A stretch of DNA of 57,226 nucleotides from CAYRLW01 sp964425215 (GTDB lineage: Bacteria; Spirochaetota; Spirochaetia; Treponematales; Breznakiellaceae). Position 1 is the first letter of the stretch. Every line of letters starts with the position of its first letter. The notes beneath the pieces are model-generated. The model worked only from the letters and a program-made list of their open reading frames with translations, was not told the DNA's origin and did not search any database. The position numbers and the translations under genes were made by a program. The stretch spans positions 1 through 57,226 of the forward strand of contig CAYRLW010000019.1 of NCBI GenBank assembly GCA_964425215.1. Direction: 5' to 3'. Of the stretch, positions 42,085 to 51,810 are shown piece by piece.

Positions 42085-45000
42085 ATGCGTTCATTAGGTA
42101 TCAACATCGGTTCGACAAGCCTTAAAATGGTCTTGTCCGAAAATAATCTTCCCATTTGGACATCATCGACCCCCCACGAGGGGGATTTTTATTCCGCGGT
42201 ACAAAACCTCCTAAAGGAAGGCCAAATTCCCGAAGGTACCCCCACCCTGGTAACGGGGAACGAGGGGCGCTTTATGTTTACCGCCGCGGGAACCCTGGAA
42301 CCCCTCTGCGTCGAGGCGGCCCTGCGGGCCCTGGACCTAAGGCCCGACGCGGTGGTCAGCATGGGCGGCGAGGATCTGATAGTCTACACCCTGGACGAGA
42401 CGGGAAAAATCATCAATAACTTTTCCGGCAGTAAGTGCGCCTCCGGGACCGGGGAGTTCTTAAAACAACAGCTGGGCCGTATGGATATGACCCTCGCGGA
42501 TATCGACAAGGTTCCCGATACGGCCAAAGTTTTGTCCCTTTCGTCCCGGTGTTCCGTGTTTATGAAGAGCGACTGTACCCACCGGCTGAACAAGCGGGAA
42601 GCTACCAAGGAAGATATTGTCCTTTCCCTTTCCGACGTCATGGCCGTCAAGGTTATCGACTTTTTAAAGCGGGCCAAAATCAATTCGGGTACGGTGGTTT
42701 TGGAGGGAGGGGTAACCCTTAACCGCCATATCATCCGGTTTATTAAAGAGAAGGCCCCGGAGATCGAGTTTATTATCCCCCAGGTCGCCCCGGTGTTCGA
42801 GGCCTTTGGGGCCTCCATGCTGGCCTCCGAAATGGGAACCCCCCTGCCACCGGCGGATAAACTGCTCAAGCCCAACACGGTTCGTTTTGGGATTACGGGA
42901 AGTTTAAAGGAATGGAAGAACAAGGTTCGGCGCTTTGAAAAGCCCGACGGAAAGGTCGTGGCCGGCCGGTCGTACATCCTGGGGGTGGATGGGGGTTCCA
43001 CCACCACCAAGGTATGTTTGGTGGATATGGAAACCGACGAGATCGTGGCCAGCCACTACGGCCGGACCCACGGGGACCCGGTTAAGGCTCTTAAGGAATG
43101 TTTAAAAATTGTCCAGGATAAGGTGGCCGCCGATACGGGGGACACCAAGGTGGATATCCGTCTGGTTTCCACCACCGGGTCTTCCCGGGAAATTCTGGGG
43201 GTGTTTTTAGAAACCCCGGGGGTTTATAACGAAATTATAGCCCACTCGGTGGGGACCACCTACTTTGATCCCGAAGTGGAGACTATTTTTGAGATCGGCG
43301 GCCAGGACGCCAAATACGTTCTTTTAAAAAACGGCGTCCCCATCGACTACGCCATGAACGAAGCCTGTTCCGCCGGGACCGGTTCCTTTTTGGAAGAGTC
43401 CGCATCCGGGGACCTTTCCATCCACAGCGCCAAGGATATCGGCCCCATCGCCCTGTTGGCCGACGCTCCCTTAAAATTTGGGGAACACTGCTCGGCGTTT
43501 ATCAACTCGGATATCCGGAAGGCGGTTCAGGAGGGGGCCACCAAGGAAAATATCACCGCGGGGATCGTGACCTCCATCGTGGCTAACTACCTGAACCGGG
43601 TGGTGGGCAACCGTACCATCGGCGGGAAGGTGTTCCTCCAGGGCGGGGTCGCCAAAAACGAGGCGGTCCCCCTGGCCTTTGCTATGATGCTGGACAAGGA
43701 GATCCTGGTACCCCCGTCGCCCGAATTGATGGGCTGTTTCGGTGTCGCCCTTTTGGCTAAACGAAAAAAAGCGGAGGGCCTGTTGGACGAAACCACCGTG
43801 GATATCGACGCCCTGCTGGAGCGGGAAATCGGGTACGAACGGGTATTCACCTGCAAATCCTGCGATAACTATTGTCCCATCCAGGTGTTAAAGGTCAACG
43901 GCCATTCGTACATGTTTGGAGGACGGTGTAACAAGTACACCAACATGCGCAAAACCGTAAAGGATGTGCAGGTGTTTGACTACGTGGAACGACGGCAAAA
44001 ACTGTTGTTCGAAGAATACGCCCCCTCGGCCGAGGCTTTTGTAGCCAAACGGAACTATACGGTGGGTATTCCCCGGGCCTTTTCGGTCCACAGCCTGTAC
44101 CCCCTGTATTCCTGGTTTTTCCACGAGTTGGGTATCAAAACCTTCCTTTCCGAAGAGGTGGTCCACGAGGGGGTAGCCCGGGCGGAAAGCGCCTACTGTT
44201 TCCCCGCGGAAATCGCCCACGGGGCGGTTCAGGACTGTTTGAACAAGGGGGCGGACTACGTCCTGCTTCCCCACTTCCGGGATATGCCCAGCTACGAGGA
44301 GGACGTGCACGCCAACACGTGTCCCATTACCCAGAGCTTGCCCTATTACATCAAAAAAGCCTTCCCCGACGTGGAGGAAAAACGGCTCCTGCCCCTGGTG
44401 GTGAGCTTTAAATTTGGGGATAAAAAAGCCCTGGAACACTTTACCACCATGACGGCCCTGTTGGGGATTTCGGAAGCGGAAACCAAGGCGGCCTTTGACG
44501 TGGCCTTGGCAAAACAGAAGGCCTACTTCGAGGCGGCCCACGCCCTGGGCCGGGAGGCCCTGGACGAGGCCAAAAAGGCCGACCGGCCGGTAATCGCCAT
44601 CCTGGGGCGGCCCTACAACGCCTTTACCCCCGAAGCGAACATGGGTATTCCCCGAAAGTTTACCACCCGGGGATACTCGGTCATCCCCTTCGATATTTTA
44701 CCCTTCGACGACGAGAAGAATATCTTCCCGAACATGTACTGGTACTACGGCCAGCAGGACATGCGGGCCGCCCTGTTGCTTAAAAACGAACCAAACGTGT
44801 ACGTAACCTGGATAACCAACTTTTCCTGCGCCCCCGATTCCTTTATGCTCCATTACCTAAAGTGGATCATGGGGATGAAGCCCTTCCTGGTGTTGGAGCT
44901 GGATTCCCACTCCGCCGACGCGGGCATCGACACCCGGGTAGAAGCCTTCCTGGATATTATCGACGGGTACCGGGCAAAGAAATTCGAGCTGGAAGGGGAC

Positions 45001-46530
45001 CGCTACGACAACGGTTGGGAAGTGGCCTACGGTGACGCGGAAGGGATCCGGGTTCAGAATAAAAAGACCGGAGAAAAGGTCCCCGTGCTGAACAATAAGC
45101 GGGTAAAGGTCCTGCTGTCCAACATGGGAGCCATCTCTACCGAATTTATGGCCGCTACACTGCGGGGAATCGGCATTAACGCCGAGGCCCTCCCGCTGGC
45201 GACCAGCAAAACCATCCAAATAGCCCGGGCCCACGCTTCGGGAAAAGAATGCGTGCCCAGTCACCTGGTTCTTGGTAGTGCCCTCCAATTTATCGCGTCG
45301 GAAAAGTACCGGAAAGACGAGCTGTATCTGCTCTTTGTCCCCATCACCACCGGCCCCTGCCGGACGGGCCAGTACTTTGTGTACTATCAGAACCTTTTCC
45401 GGGATATGCACCTGGAAAATATCGTTCCCTTTACCCTATCGGCGGATAATTCCTACACCGAAATCGGGCCCAACTTTGCCAAGGAAATGTGGAAGGGCCT
45501 GGTGGTAACGGATTACATGAAGGATATTCAGACGGTTTTAAAGGCCACCGCCGAGGACACCGAAGAGGCCATACGGACCTTTGAGGATTCTTGGAAAAAG
45601 ATGATGGTCACGGTGGAAAAGAATCCCAAGGCCCTGTGGCCCGAATTACGGCGGGTTGCGGAGGATGTAAAAAAGATTCCCCTTAAGCGTAAACTCTCCG
45701 ACCTGCCCCGGGTTCTGGTGGTGGGGGAAATTTACGTCCGCCGGGACGATTTCGCCGTGGGCGAGCTGATCGACCTGATGAGCAAGCGGGGCATCGCCGT
45801 AAAGGTGTCGGGGATCGCCGAGTGGATCCACTATCTGGACTTTGTCCGGGAGTACGCCCTGAAAAAGCTGATTAAACTCCAGCCTTCGGGAAAACGGTGG
45901 TTCTCCAAGCCCTCCCGGGACCTGATGAAACTCCACGTGGAGGAGTGGTGGAAACATTCGATCGAGAAAAAGGTTATCTCTATTCTGGAGCCCACGGGGC
46001 TTATCCCCGAAACTCCCCACGATATGCATAAAATTATGGAGAATACCCAGGAACACTTTGTGAACCTGGAGCTGAACTCCGAGATCGCCGTATCCACCGG
46101 TGTGGCGGCTACGGCCATGCAAAAGGGGTATTCGGGGATCGTCAACATATCACCCTTCGCCTGCCTTATCGGCCGGGTTATCGAGGGCCTCTTTGCCCCC
46201 TGGGCCCGGGATCGGAACTATCCCACCATTTCGGTGGAGGTAGACGGGAACCTGCTTCCCCCGAACCTGGTGAACAAGCTCAACATCTTTATGGTCAACG
46301 TGCTCCGCTTTAAAGGCGGTTCCGACGTTTCCGGTCTGATAGATGGGGCGGGACAGGGGACGAGCCAAGGGGACGGGGGCAACGGAAACGGGGATGGACA
46401 ACGGAGGATCGTCAACGCTATTCCCCTTTCCGTAAAGAACGTGGATATCCATGCCCTGGGGGAGGACCTGAACCCTATCGGTTCCGACGGCAACGCCGGG
46501 TGCGCCGGTTGTAGCGGGTGCGACTTGTAA
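42085..46530 (+). CDS. Fused CoA-dehydratase activase / HgdB-like iron-sulfur protein (DCCP type)
   Basis: 1481 residues from the ATG at 42085 (GAGAGG 9 bases upstream). Two tandem activase (ASKHA) domains: the first about 1-260 (LGINIGSTSLKMVL; C118 in SGSKCASGTGEF; second Cys in SSRCSVFMKSD), the second about 297-560 (LGVDGGSTTTKV, IGGQDAKYVLL, cluster cysteines C428 in NEACSAGTG and C469 in GEHCSAF). The rest resembles DUF2229 and HgdB-like dehydratase parts (CKSCDNYCPIQVLKVNG, GGRCNKYTN) and ends CAGCSGCDL. It fits the double-cubane-cluster reductase family, which couples ATP hydrolysis to very low-potential reduction of small molecules. Physiological substrate unknown. A Gly/Asp/Asn-rich insert lies near residues 1420-1440. 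Confidence 0.88.
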   Translation: MRSLGINIGSTSLKMVLSENNLPIWTSSTPHEGDFYSAVQNLLKEGQIPEGTPTLVTGNEGRFMFTAAGTLEPLCVEAALRALDLRPDAVVSMGGEDLIVYTLDETGKIINNFSGSKCASGTGEFLKQQLGRMDMTLADIDKVPDTAKVLSLSSRCSVFMKSDCTHRLNKREATKEDIVLSLSDVMAVKVIDFLKRAKINSGTVVLEGGVTLNRHIIRFIKEKAPEIEFIIPQVAPVFEAFGASMLASEMGTPLPPADKLLKPNTVRFGITGSLKEWKNKVRRFEKPDGKVVAGRSYILGVDGGSTTTKVCLVDMETDEIVASHYGRTHGDPVKALKECLKIVQDKVAADTGDTKVDIRLVSTTGSSREILGVFLETPGVYNEIIAHSVGTTYFDPEVETIFEIGGQDAKYVLLKNGVPIDYAMNEACSAGTGSFLEESASGDLSIHSAKDIGPIALLADAPLKFGEHCSAFINSDIRKAVQEGATKENITAGIVTSIVANYLNRVVGNRTIGGKVFLQGGVAKNEAVPLAFAMMLDKEILVPPSPELMGCFGVALLAKRKKAEGLLDETTVDIDALLEREIGYERVFTCKSCDNYCPIQVLKVNGHSYMFGGRCNKYTNMRKTVKDVQVFDYVERRQKLLFEEYAPSAEAFVAKRNYTVGIPRAFSVHSLYPLYSWFFHELGIKTFLSEEVVHEGVARAESAYCFPAEIAHGAVQDCLNKGADYVLLPHFRDMPSYEEDVHANTCPITQSLPYYIKKAFPDVEEKRLLPLVVSFKFGDKKALEHFTTMTALLGISEAETKAAFDVALAKQKAYFEAAHALGREALDEAKKADRPVIAILGRPYNAFTPEANMGIPRKFTTRGYSVIPFDILPFDDEKNIFPNMYWYYGQQDMRAALLLKNEPNVYVTWITNFSCAPDSFMLHYLKWIMGMKPFLVLELDSHSADAGIDTRVEAFLDIIDGYRAKKFELEGDRYDNGWEVAYGDAEGIRVQNKKTGEKVPVLNNKRVKVLLSNMGAISTEFMAATLRGIGINAEALPLATSKTIQIARAHASGKECVPSHLVLGSALQFIASEKYRKDELYLLFVPITTGPCRTGQYFVYYQNLFRDMHLENIVPFTLSADNSYTEIGPNFAKEMWKGLVVTDYMKDIQTVLKATAEDTEEAIRTFEDSWKKMMVTVEKNPKALWPELRRVAEDVKKIPLKRKLSDLPRVLVVGEIYVRRDDFAVGELIDLMSKRGIAVKVSGIAEWIHYLDFVREYALKKLIKLQPSGKRWFSKPSRDLMKLHVEEWWKHSIEKKVISILEPTGLIPETPHDMHKIMENTQEHFVNLELNSEIAVSTGVAATAMQKGYSGIVNISPFACLIGRVIEGLFAPWARDRNYPTISVEVDGNLLPPNLVNKLNIFMVNVLRFKGGSDVSGLIDGAGQGTSQGDGGNGNGDGQRRIVNAIPLSVKNVDIHALGEDLNPIGSDGNAGCAGCSGCDL

Positions 46531-46563
46531 GAGAAACCTTTTTCTATCCGTAAGCTCGAAGGT

Positions 46564-47958
46564 TTGAAAAAAACTAAGCCAGGTACTATCCTTAAGCCTA
46601 TGAAACAAAGTTTACTGCATAGGCTTATCGATGTACTGGTCCACGTATCCGAATCTTTGGGTTTGAAGGTGGAGCTGTGCCGTCTGGAAGACATGGCGGT
46701 TATGGTACATCGGATTATGTCGTACCAAGGGCGGCAGTTCCATACCTTGGAACACGTTTTTTCTTTTTTAAACCACGCGGATGGGGTTACGACCCTGGCG
46801 GCGGTTTTTCACGATTTGGTGTACCTGCAGGTCGATGGGGGACTCTCGGCCGACGCGGTAAACCTTTTAAAACCCTACGTGGGTCCTTCAAAAACAGGGT
46901 TTAGCTTTAATACCCCCGCTATTCAGGACGACCGGGCCTTTCAGCTCTGTTGCGCCCTCTTTGGTCGGGACCCGCAAAAACCCGAAACTCCGCCGGGGGC
47001 GATGAACGAATTTCTCAGCGCCCTCCTGATGTACCGAACCCTTCAGGATTGCGTCCCGCCGCCGGAGCTTTTAGCGATCGCTGTCTGCGTGGAGGCCTCC
47101 ATTCCCTTCCGGGGGCCCGATCCGGAAGGCCGGAGCATGGCCGAGGTTTTGGAGTACCGGCTCCAGGGGATGGTCGATCGGGGCCTTATTACGACCGGGG
47201 TGGAGGAGCGGGAAGCCATGATCCACCGGGCGGTGGCCTTTGCCAACGTGGACGTCCAGGATTTTTCCCTGGACGATCCGGCGGCCTTTTTAAACAACAC
47301 CTGGAAACTGCTACCGGAAACCAATTTTTCCCTGCGAATCGGGGGCGCTTTTACGGCCCGGGAGTATCGGATAGCCCTGCTCAATATGTACGGGTTTTTC
47401 CGTTCCCTTAAACCGGAGAATATATACCACCAGTACCGGGGCGTACCGGACGGGGCAACCATGGCCGATCTGACGGAAAAGGCCCAGCGCAACCTGAACT
47501 ACGCCCTACAGTACCTCCGGGCCAAACTGGTCGCCGTGGGCCTTATCGAGGCGATAGCCGAATTATCCGGGGGAGATGCCCCCCTGGCCCTCTTTATGGG
47601 AGACCTTCCCTTTAACGGCGAGGAAACCGAATCCCTTATGGACCACATGGCCCCTTCGGAGCCGGTAGAGTACCTGGACGAGAACCACCCGGTGGTGCGA
47701 CTGCTCCGGGACGGCCGTTTGGAACGTTCCCCCTTTGATCTGCAAAACTCTCCCCTGGCCCTTTGGCTGTACCGGGGCCTTAAAAGCGCCCAATGGGCCC
47801 GTTTAAACGCCCTTTCGTCGGATTATTTTTCCGGTACCCGTACCGCTTCGGAACTCCTCCAGACCCTTCCGGAAGCCCCTCGGCGGGATCTTCTATCGGC
47901 CTGCGCCGAGATGGTCCCCACGCGGCGGGAAAAGATTAGGAGCCTTATGGATTCCTAG
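46564..47958 (+). CDS. HD-like metal-dependent phosphohydrolase with long unknown C-terminus
   Basis: 464 residues from a TTG at 46564; the ATG at 46600 (MKQSLLHRL) is an alternative and neither has a strong ribosome site. Residues about 50-90 hold YQGRQFHTLEHVFSFLNHAD and TLAAVFHDLVYLQ, with the spaced His and the HD pair of HD-superfamily hydrolases (COG4339-like predicted phosphohydrolases). The remaining ~370 residues are not recognised and contain no membrane segments. Substrate unknown; nucleotides are the usual guess for this fold. It follows the giant iron-sulfur protein by 33 bases in the same direction. Confidence 0.7.
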   Translation: MKKTKPGTILKPMKQSLLHRLIDVLVHVSESLGLKVELCRLEDMAVMVHRIMSYQGRQFHTLEHVFSFLNHADGVTTLAAVFHDLVYLQVDGGLSADAVNLLKPYVGPSKTGFSFNTPAIQDDRAFQLCCALFGRDPQKPETPPGAMNEFLSALLMYRTLQDCVPPPELLAIAVCVEASIPFRGPDPEGRSMAEVLEYRLQGMVDRGLITTGVEEREAMIHRAVAFANVDVQDFSLDDPAAFLNNTWKLLPETNFSLRIGGAFTAREYRIALLNMYGFFRSLKPENIYHQYRGVPDGATMADLTEKAQRNLNYALQYLRAKLVAVGLIEAIAELSGGDAPLALFMGDLPFNGEETESLMDHMAPSEPVEYLDENHPVVRLLRDGRLERSPFDLQNSPLALWLYRGLKSAQWARLNALSSDYFSGTRTASELLQTLPEAPRRDLLSACAEMVPTRREKIRSLMDS

Positions 47959-47990
47959 TCCCGCGCTCTCTAACGGTTCGATTGATACTT

Positions 47991-48968
47991 ATGGGGAAGC
48001 TGGGTATTATTCAAGCCATGAGGGTAGACAAAAAATTACGGTGGGCCCTGGTGCTTTCCGGCGGAGGGGCTAAGGGCTTTGCCCACGTGGGGGTCCTCAA
48101 GGCTTTGGAAGCCCTGGGAGTTCCGGAACCATCGCTGGTGGTGGGTACGTCCATGGGGGCTATCGTCGGGGCCCTGTACGTCTGCGGTATGTCGCCGGGG
48201 GAACTGGAAACCTTCGCGGTAGAAAAGTTTGATATCCGCGAACATTTGGACGGTTTTGCCTTTAAGCTCAAGGGTCCCATGGCGAAAATTTTTCAGGCAG
48301 GGCAGATGCTGGGCAACTTGGCCACCAAGCCGGGTATCGATTCGGGAAGCCGGGCCCTAGCCCTGCTGGAAAAGTTGACGGGGGGTAAAACCTTTGACCA
48401 AACCCGTATTCCCTTTCGGTGCAACGCGGTGGATCTTTTAAGCGGGATGGAGATCGTTCTCTGTACCGGATCGGTAGCCCGGGCCGTTCGGGCGTCCATG
48501 TCTTTTCCCCCCTTTTTTGACCCCCTGGTAGAGGGGGATACCTACTTAGTCGACGGCGGATTGGTGAATAATTTACCCGTCCGTATCGCTAAGGAGATGG
48601 GCTTTGACCGGATTCTCGCGGTGAATGTGGCCAATTTCCGTGCTTCCTCCCGGGCTTCCCTGAATACGGGCCCCAAGGTGATCTACCGTGCCCTGGACGT
48701 GGCTATCAATCATATCCCCCGGAGCGAGGTGGATAGACCTAGTTTGCTTCTTACGGCGGACGACGGAACCCCGCCCTTCGATTTTGCCCGTGCTAAAAGT
48801 CTAGTGGCCCTGGGAGTCCGAACCGTGGAACAGAACCAGAGGGCCGTGGAAACCTTTTTCTCCGGCGGTGTTATGGCCGCTATCCGGCGTATCCGATACC
48901 GGGATCCGGCCACCGAACTCTGGTGCTCCAGGGACCTGCAGTCCAAGGTGCCGCCAAAAACCACATAG
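47991..48968 (+). CDS. Patatin-like phospholipase (RssA type)
   Basis: 325 residues from the ATG at 47991; a TTG at 47982 and an ATG at 48018 are also possible. Oxyanion loop LSGGGAKGFAHVGVL, nucleophile elbow VVGTSMGAIVG with the catalytic Ser, and the catalytic Asp in YLVDGGLVNNLPV are all present. Cytosolic or membrane-attached acyl hydrolase acting on phospholipids or acyl esters. The next gene begins 12 bases after its stop, so it is probably cotranscribed with serine acetyltransferase. Confidence 0.93.
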   Translation: MGKLGIIQAMRVDKKLRWALVLSGGGAKGFAHVGVLKALEALGVPEPSLVVGTSMGAIVGALYVCGMSPGELETFAVEKFDIREHLDGFAFKLKGPMAKIFQAGQMLGNLATKPGIDSGSRALALLEKLTGGKTFDQTRIPFRCNAVDLLSGMEIVLCTGSVARAVRASMSFPPFFDPLVEGDTYLVDGGLVNNLPVRIAKEMGFDRILAVNVANFRASSRASLNTGPKVIYRALDVAINHIPRSEVDRPSLLLTADDGTPPFDFARAKSLVALGVRTVEQNQRAVETFFSGGVMAAIRRIRYRDPATELWCSRDLQSKVPPKTT

Positions 48969-48980
48969 GGGAAGGAAAAC

Positions 48981-49865
48981 GTGAAAAACCTGCGAAACGC
49001 CGTGGATACCCTGGTGGATTCCTACAACAAAATCGGGCTGATAAACCATTCCGGGGGTGCCCATCTACCCAGCCGAGAGAGCATAGAGGATATCCTTTCG
49101 GACCTGGACAGCATCATATTCCCAGGGTTTCGGGAACGGGAAGAGGTGGATCAGGAGCGGTTGGCCCTTATGGCTACCGAACGGGTGCACCGTACCGCGA
49201 GAAAATTAACCGAGGAGGTGTATAAAAGCCTGGTTTTTTCGTGCCGGGAAAGCACCTTTACCTGCGATGGAAGTTCCTGCCGCGCCTTGGCCGACGGGAT
49301 CGTGGAGGATTTTTTCTCCCAGCTCCCTGCCCTGCGTCACCAACTGGCTCTGGACGTGGCCGCCGCCTTTCGGGGAGACCCGGCGGCGAAAAGCGTGGAG
49401 GAAGTGATCGTCTCCTACCCGGGGCTTCAGGCCATCGCCGTTCATCGGCTGGCCCACTATTTTTGGGTTCGGCAGGTTCCCCTTATCCCCCGAATGATGA
49501 GTGAAATCGTACACGGCAGAACCGGCATCGATATCCACCCGGGGGCCACCATCGGGGATTCTTTTTTTATCGACCACGGTACCGGGGTCGTAATCGGGGA
49601 AACCACGGTCATCGGCTCTAACGTCAAACTGTACCAAGGGGTCACCCTGGGAGCCCTTTCGGTACGGAAGGACGAAGCGGATACCAAACGTCACCCCACC
49701 ATCGAGGATGATGTGACCATCTACGCCGGGGCGACCATTTTGGGCGGAAAAACCGTCATAGGCGCGGGCTGTGTCATCGGCGGAAACGTGTGGATCACCG
49801 AATCCGTACCCCCCAACACCCTGGTGTACGTAAAAACCGGGGAACATATACTCAAAAAAAAGTAA
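48981..49865 (+). CDS. cysE: Serine O-acetyltransferase
   Basis: 294 residues from a GTG with AAGGAAA ahead. Makes O-acetylserine, the precursor of cysteine, from serine and acetyl-CoA. An N-terminal helical domain precedes the left-handed beta-helix with hexapeptide repeats (about 175-285): IHPGATIGDSFFIDHGTGVV, IGSNVKLYQGVTLGAL, KRHPTIEDDVTIYAGATILG. The catalytic His in the DHGTG segment is present. Length matches the long EpsC/SrpH-type enzymes. No cysteine synthase gene is adjacent. The next gene is convergent. Confidence 0.95.
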   Translation: MKNLRNAVDTLVDSYNKIGLINHSGGAHLPSRESIEDILSDLDSIIFPGFREREEVDQERLALMATERVHRTARKLTEEVYKSLVFSCRESTFTCDGSSCRALADGIVEDFFSQLPALRHQLALDVAAAFRGDPAAKSVEEVIVSYPGLQAIAVHRLAHYFWVRQVPLIPRMMSEIVHGRTGIDIHPGATIGDSFFIDHGTGVVIGETTVIGSNVKLYQGVTLGALSVRKDEADTKRHPTIEDDVTIYAGATILGGKTVIGAGCVIGGNVWITESVPPNTLVYVKTGEHILKKK

Positions 49866-49922
49866 ACCCCGACGGAGCGCCCTCCGCGGAAGTCTAGGCT
49901 CGGAACCCAAAGGGTGAGGGGT

Positions 49923-50705
49923 TTATTTTTTCCCTCGTCGCTTTTCAAGCCGCTCTTTTATCCAATCGGGGAATACCTGAAAGGTCTCTTGAAAGGGCCG
50001 CCACAGGGCGGGAAAGGCGTTTAGGGGCTTAAGAAGCCTTCGGATTTCCAACGGGAGCGTTCGGTTGCCCCTGCCCTTGAGGGTTTCCAATTTTCCCCGG
50101 GCTTCCCGGAGTATTTCCGAAGCAGAAATGAACTGTCCCCCCTGGGCTATCAGAGACTGCAGATCCCGTAAGACCGCCTTAAAGTTGAACACCGCCCGGA
50201 TAGAGTGGATCAAGTCCATGACAAAGTAAGCCGTCAGTGCCCCCGCGTAGAAGTAGGCCATAAAAGGACCAACCGAACGGATTAAACCGAACACCCAGGG
50301 CTCCAGGACCTCCTTGTTTAATACCGCCAACAGGGCCCAATAGAAGGAAAACTTAAGGCAGATACGACCGTGGAGGTTGAACTTTTCGTCCCGGTAATCC
50401 CATAAACTAAGGCCAAAAAAATTCTCCAAAAGCCACGCCGTACCGTACTCCAACACCGTCGGCGACAGCACAATCAACGCCCAAGCGATAGGCGGAGCCA
50501 TCGCCTGGGCCCCCAGGGCAATAAACGAGATAATCAGGGCCCCAAACCCATAAATAGGGATAAAGGGCCCCGAAAGGAACCCCGCGTTGACCCAACGCTT
50601 CTCCTGGTAGGATCGAAACAGGGATTCCACGATCCAACCCACGAACGACATAACGGAGAAATAGAGAAAGTAGTTTAAAACGGTAGGAATTGTGGTTTGG
50701 TCCAT
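49923..50705 (-). CDS. CmpB-like putative ABC transporter membrane protein
   Basis: 260 residues. Five or six membrane helices (YFLYFSVMSFVGWIVES; FIPIYGFGALIISFIAL; PTVLEYGTAWLLENFFGL; YFYAGALTAYFVMDLIHSI) and the family-like WDYRDEKFNLHGRICLKFS loop place it in the PF06541 type, annotated as putative ABC transporter permease. The C-terminal ~90 residues are basic and soluble. No ATPase partner is nearby, so transport function is uncertain. Single gene, convergent with cysE. Confidence 0.8.
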   Translation of the reverse strand: MDQTTIPTVLNYFLYFSVMSFVGWIVESLFRSYQEKRWVNAGFLSGPFIPIYGFGALIISFIALGAQAMAPPIAWALIVLSPTVLEYGTAWLLENFFGLSLWDYRDEKFNLHGRICLKFSFYWALLAVLNKEVLEPWVFGLIRSVGPFMAYFYAGALTAYFVMDLIHSIRAVFNFKAVLRDLQSLIAQGGQFISASEILREARGKLETLKGRGNRTLPLEIRRLLKPLNAFPALWRPFQETFQVFPDWIKERLEKRRGKK

Positions 50706-50790
50706 GGTTTTAGTATACCCTAGGAGCCCCCCGTCGCTCCAGGGGCGGGGAGCGAATAAGGAAGGATATGCAAGAAGGTAAGAAAACAGT

Positions 50791-51810
50791 ATGCCCCATC
50801 CCCACGATTACGGCTATAAGGAATTATTCACCCATCCGCAAATTCTGAAGGAACTCTTGGTATCCTGCGTCCATGAACACTGGGTCGCTGACCTGGACTT
50901 CTCAAAAGCTACCCTGGTAGATAAATCGTTTATCACCACGTCCCGAAAGAAGCTGGAATCGGACCTGATATGGCGGATCCCCCTTAATTCGGGTGTGGAG
51001 GTGTATTTATACATACTGATGGAGTTTCAATCGACGGTTGATCGGTTTATGGCCCTGCGGATGCTCCGGTACATACTGGAACTGTATGGGAATTTGCTGA
51101 AGGAAGTTCCAAAGACGAAACTTCTGCCTCCTGTGTTTCCGGTTTTACTGTATAACGGTGATGGTCGTTGGACCGCCCCGGAGAATATGGCGGAGCTGAT
51201 TGATTGCCGGATCAATATGGACTATATGCCCCAATTTCGGTATTTTAAAATAGCGGAGAACGAATTGAGCCAGGAGAGCCTTCTGGCGATGCGGAATATC
51301 ATAGGGGCACTGTTTCTGGTGGATACCAGCGACCGGGAGAGGCTGGCGCCCCTGGTACGAGAACTGGTGGATCTGTTTAAGGAAGAACAGCCAGAGGTAT
51401 ATAAGCCCTTTGTCCGCTGGCTGTATAGCCACTTTGCGGACCCCGTCCCCGAGTGGGTAACGGAGATATCCCAACTAACGGAGGTACCGACCATGCTGGC
51501 CACAACGATAAAGAAATGGGAAAAGGACCTGATACAAGAGGGTCTGCATAAAGGCAAACTCGAAGGAAAACGAGAAGGCAAACTNNNNNNNNNNNNNNNN
51601 NNNNNNNNNNNNNNNNNNNNNNNNNNNNNNNNNNNNNNNNNNNNNNNNNNNNNNNNNNNNNNNNNNNNNNNNNNNNNNNNNNNNGAAGGCAAACTAGAAG
51701 GCAAACGAGAAATAGCCCGTAATCTTAAGCGAAAAGGACTTTCTTTGACGGAGATCGCAGAGGTAACGGGCCTGAGCGTAGAAGAAATCCTTACGTTGAG
51801 GTTGTTGTAA
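50791..51810 (+). CDS. Rpn-family recombination-promoting nuclease / putative transposase, with assembly gap
   Basis: N-terminal region (about 1-240) has the PD-(D/E)XK nuclease pattern of Rpn proteins: KELFTHPQILKELL, KLESDLIWRI, YLYILMEFQSTVDRFMALRML with the DxExQ-type active site. A Lys/Glu/Gly repeat region (KLEGKREGK) follows and is cut by 100 N (51585-51684); the true length is unknown and the in-frame join is only apparent. The last 35 residues (IARNLKRKGLSLTEIAEVTGLS) are an HTH-like tail common in this family. The stop codon lies inside a hairpin repeat at 51798-51836. These proteins promote RecA-independent recombination and are spread in gut treponemes. Confidence 0.85.
   Translation: MPHPHDYGYKELFTHPQILKELLVSCVHEHWVADLDFSKATLVDKSFITTSRKKLESDLIWRIPLNSGVEVYLYILMEFQSTVDRFMALRMLRYILELYGNLLKEVPKTKLLPPVFPVLLYNGDGRWTAPENMAELIDCRINMDYMPQFRYFKIAENELSQESLLAMRNIIGALFLVDTSDRERLAPLVRELVDLFKEEQPEVYKPFVRWLYSHFADPVPEWVTEISQLTEVPTMLATTIKKWEKDLIQEGLHKGKLEGKREGKXXXXXXXXXXXXXXXXXXXXXXXXXXXXXXXXXXEGKLEGKREIARNLKRKGLSLTEIAEVTGLSVEEILTLRLL
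51585..51684. other. Assembly gap of 100 N
   Basis: One hundred N, a placeholder length, placed inside the Lys/Glu/Gly-coding repeat of the Rpn gene. The flanks are copies of the same short repeat (GAAGGCAAACT on both sides), so the gap most likely marks a tandem repeat that could not be assembled. Confidence 0.95.
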
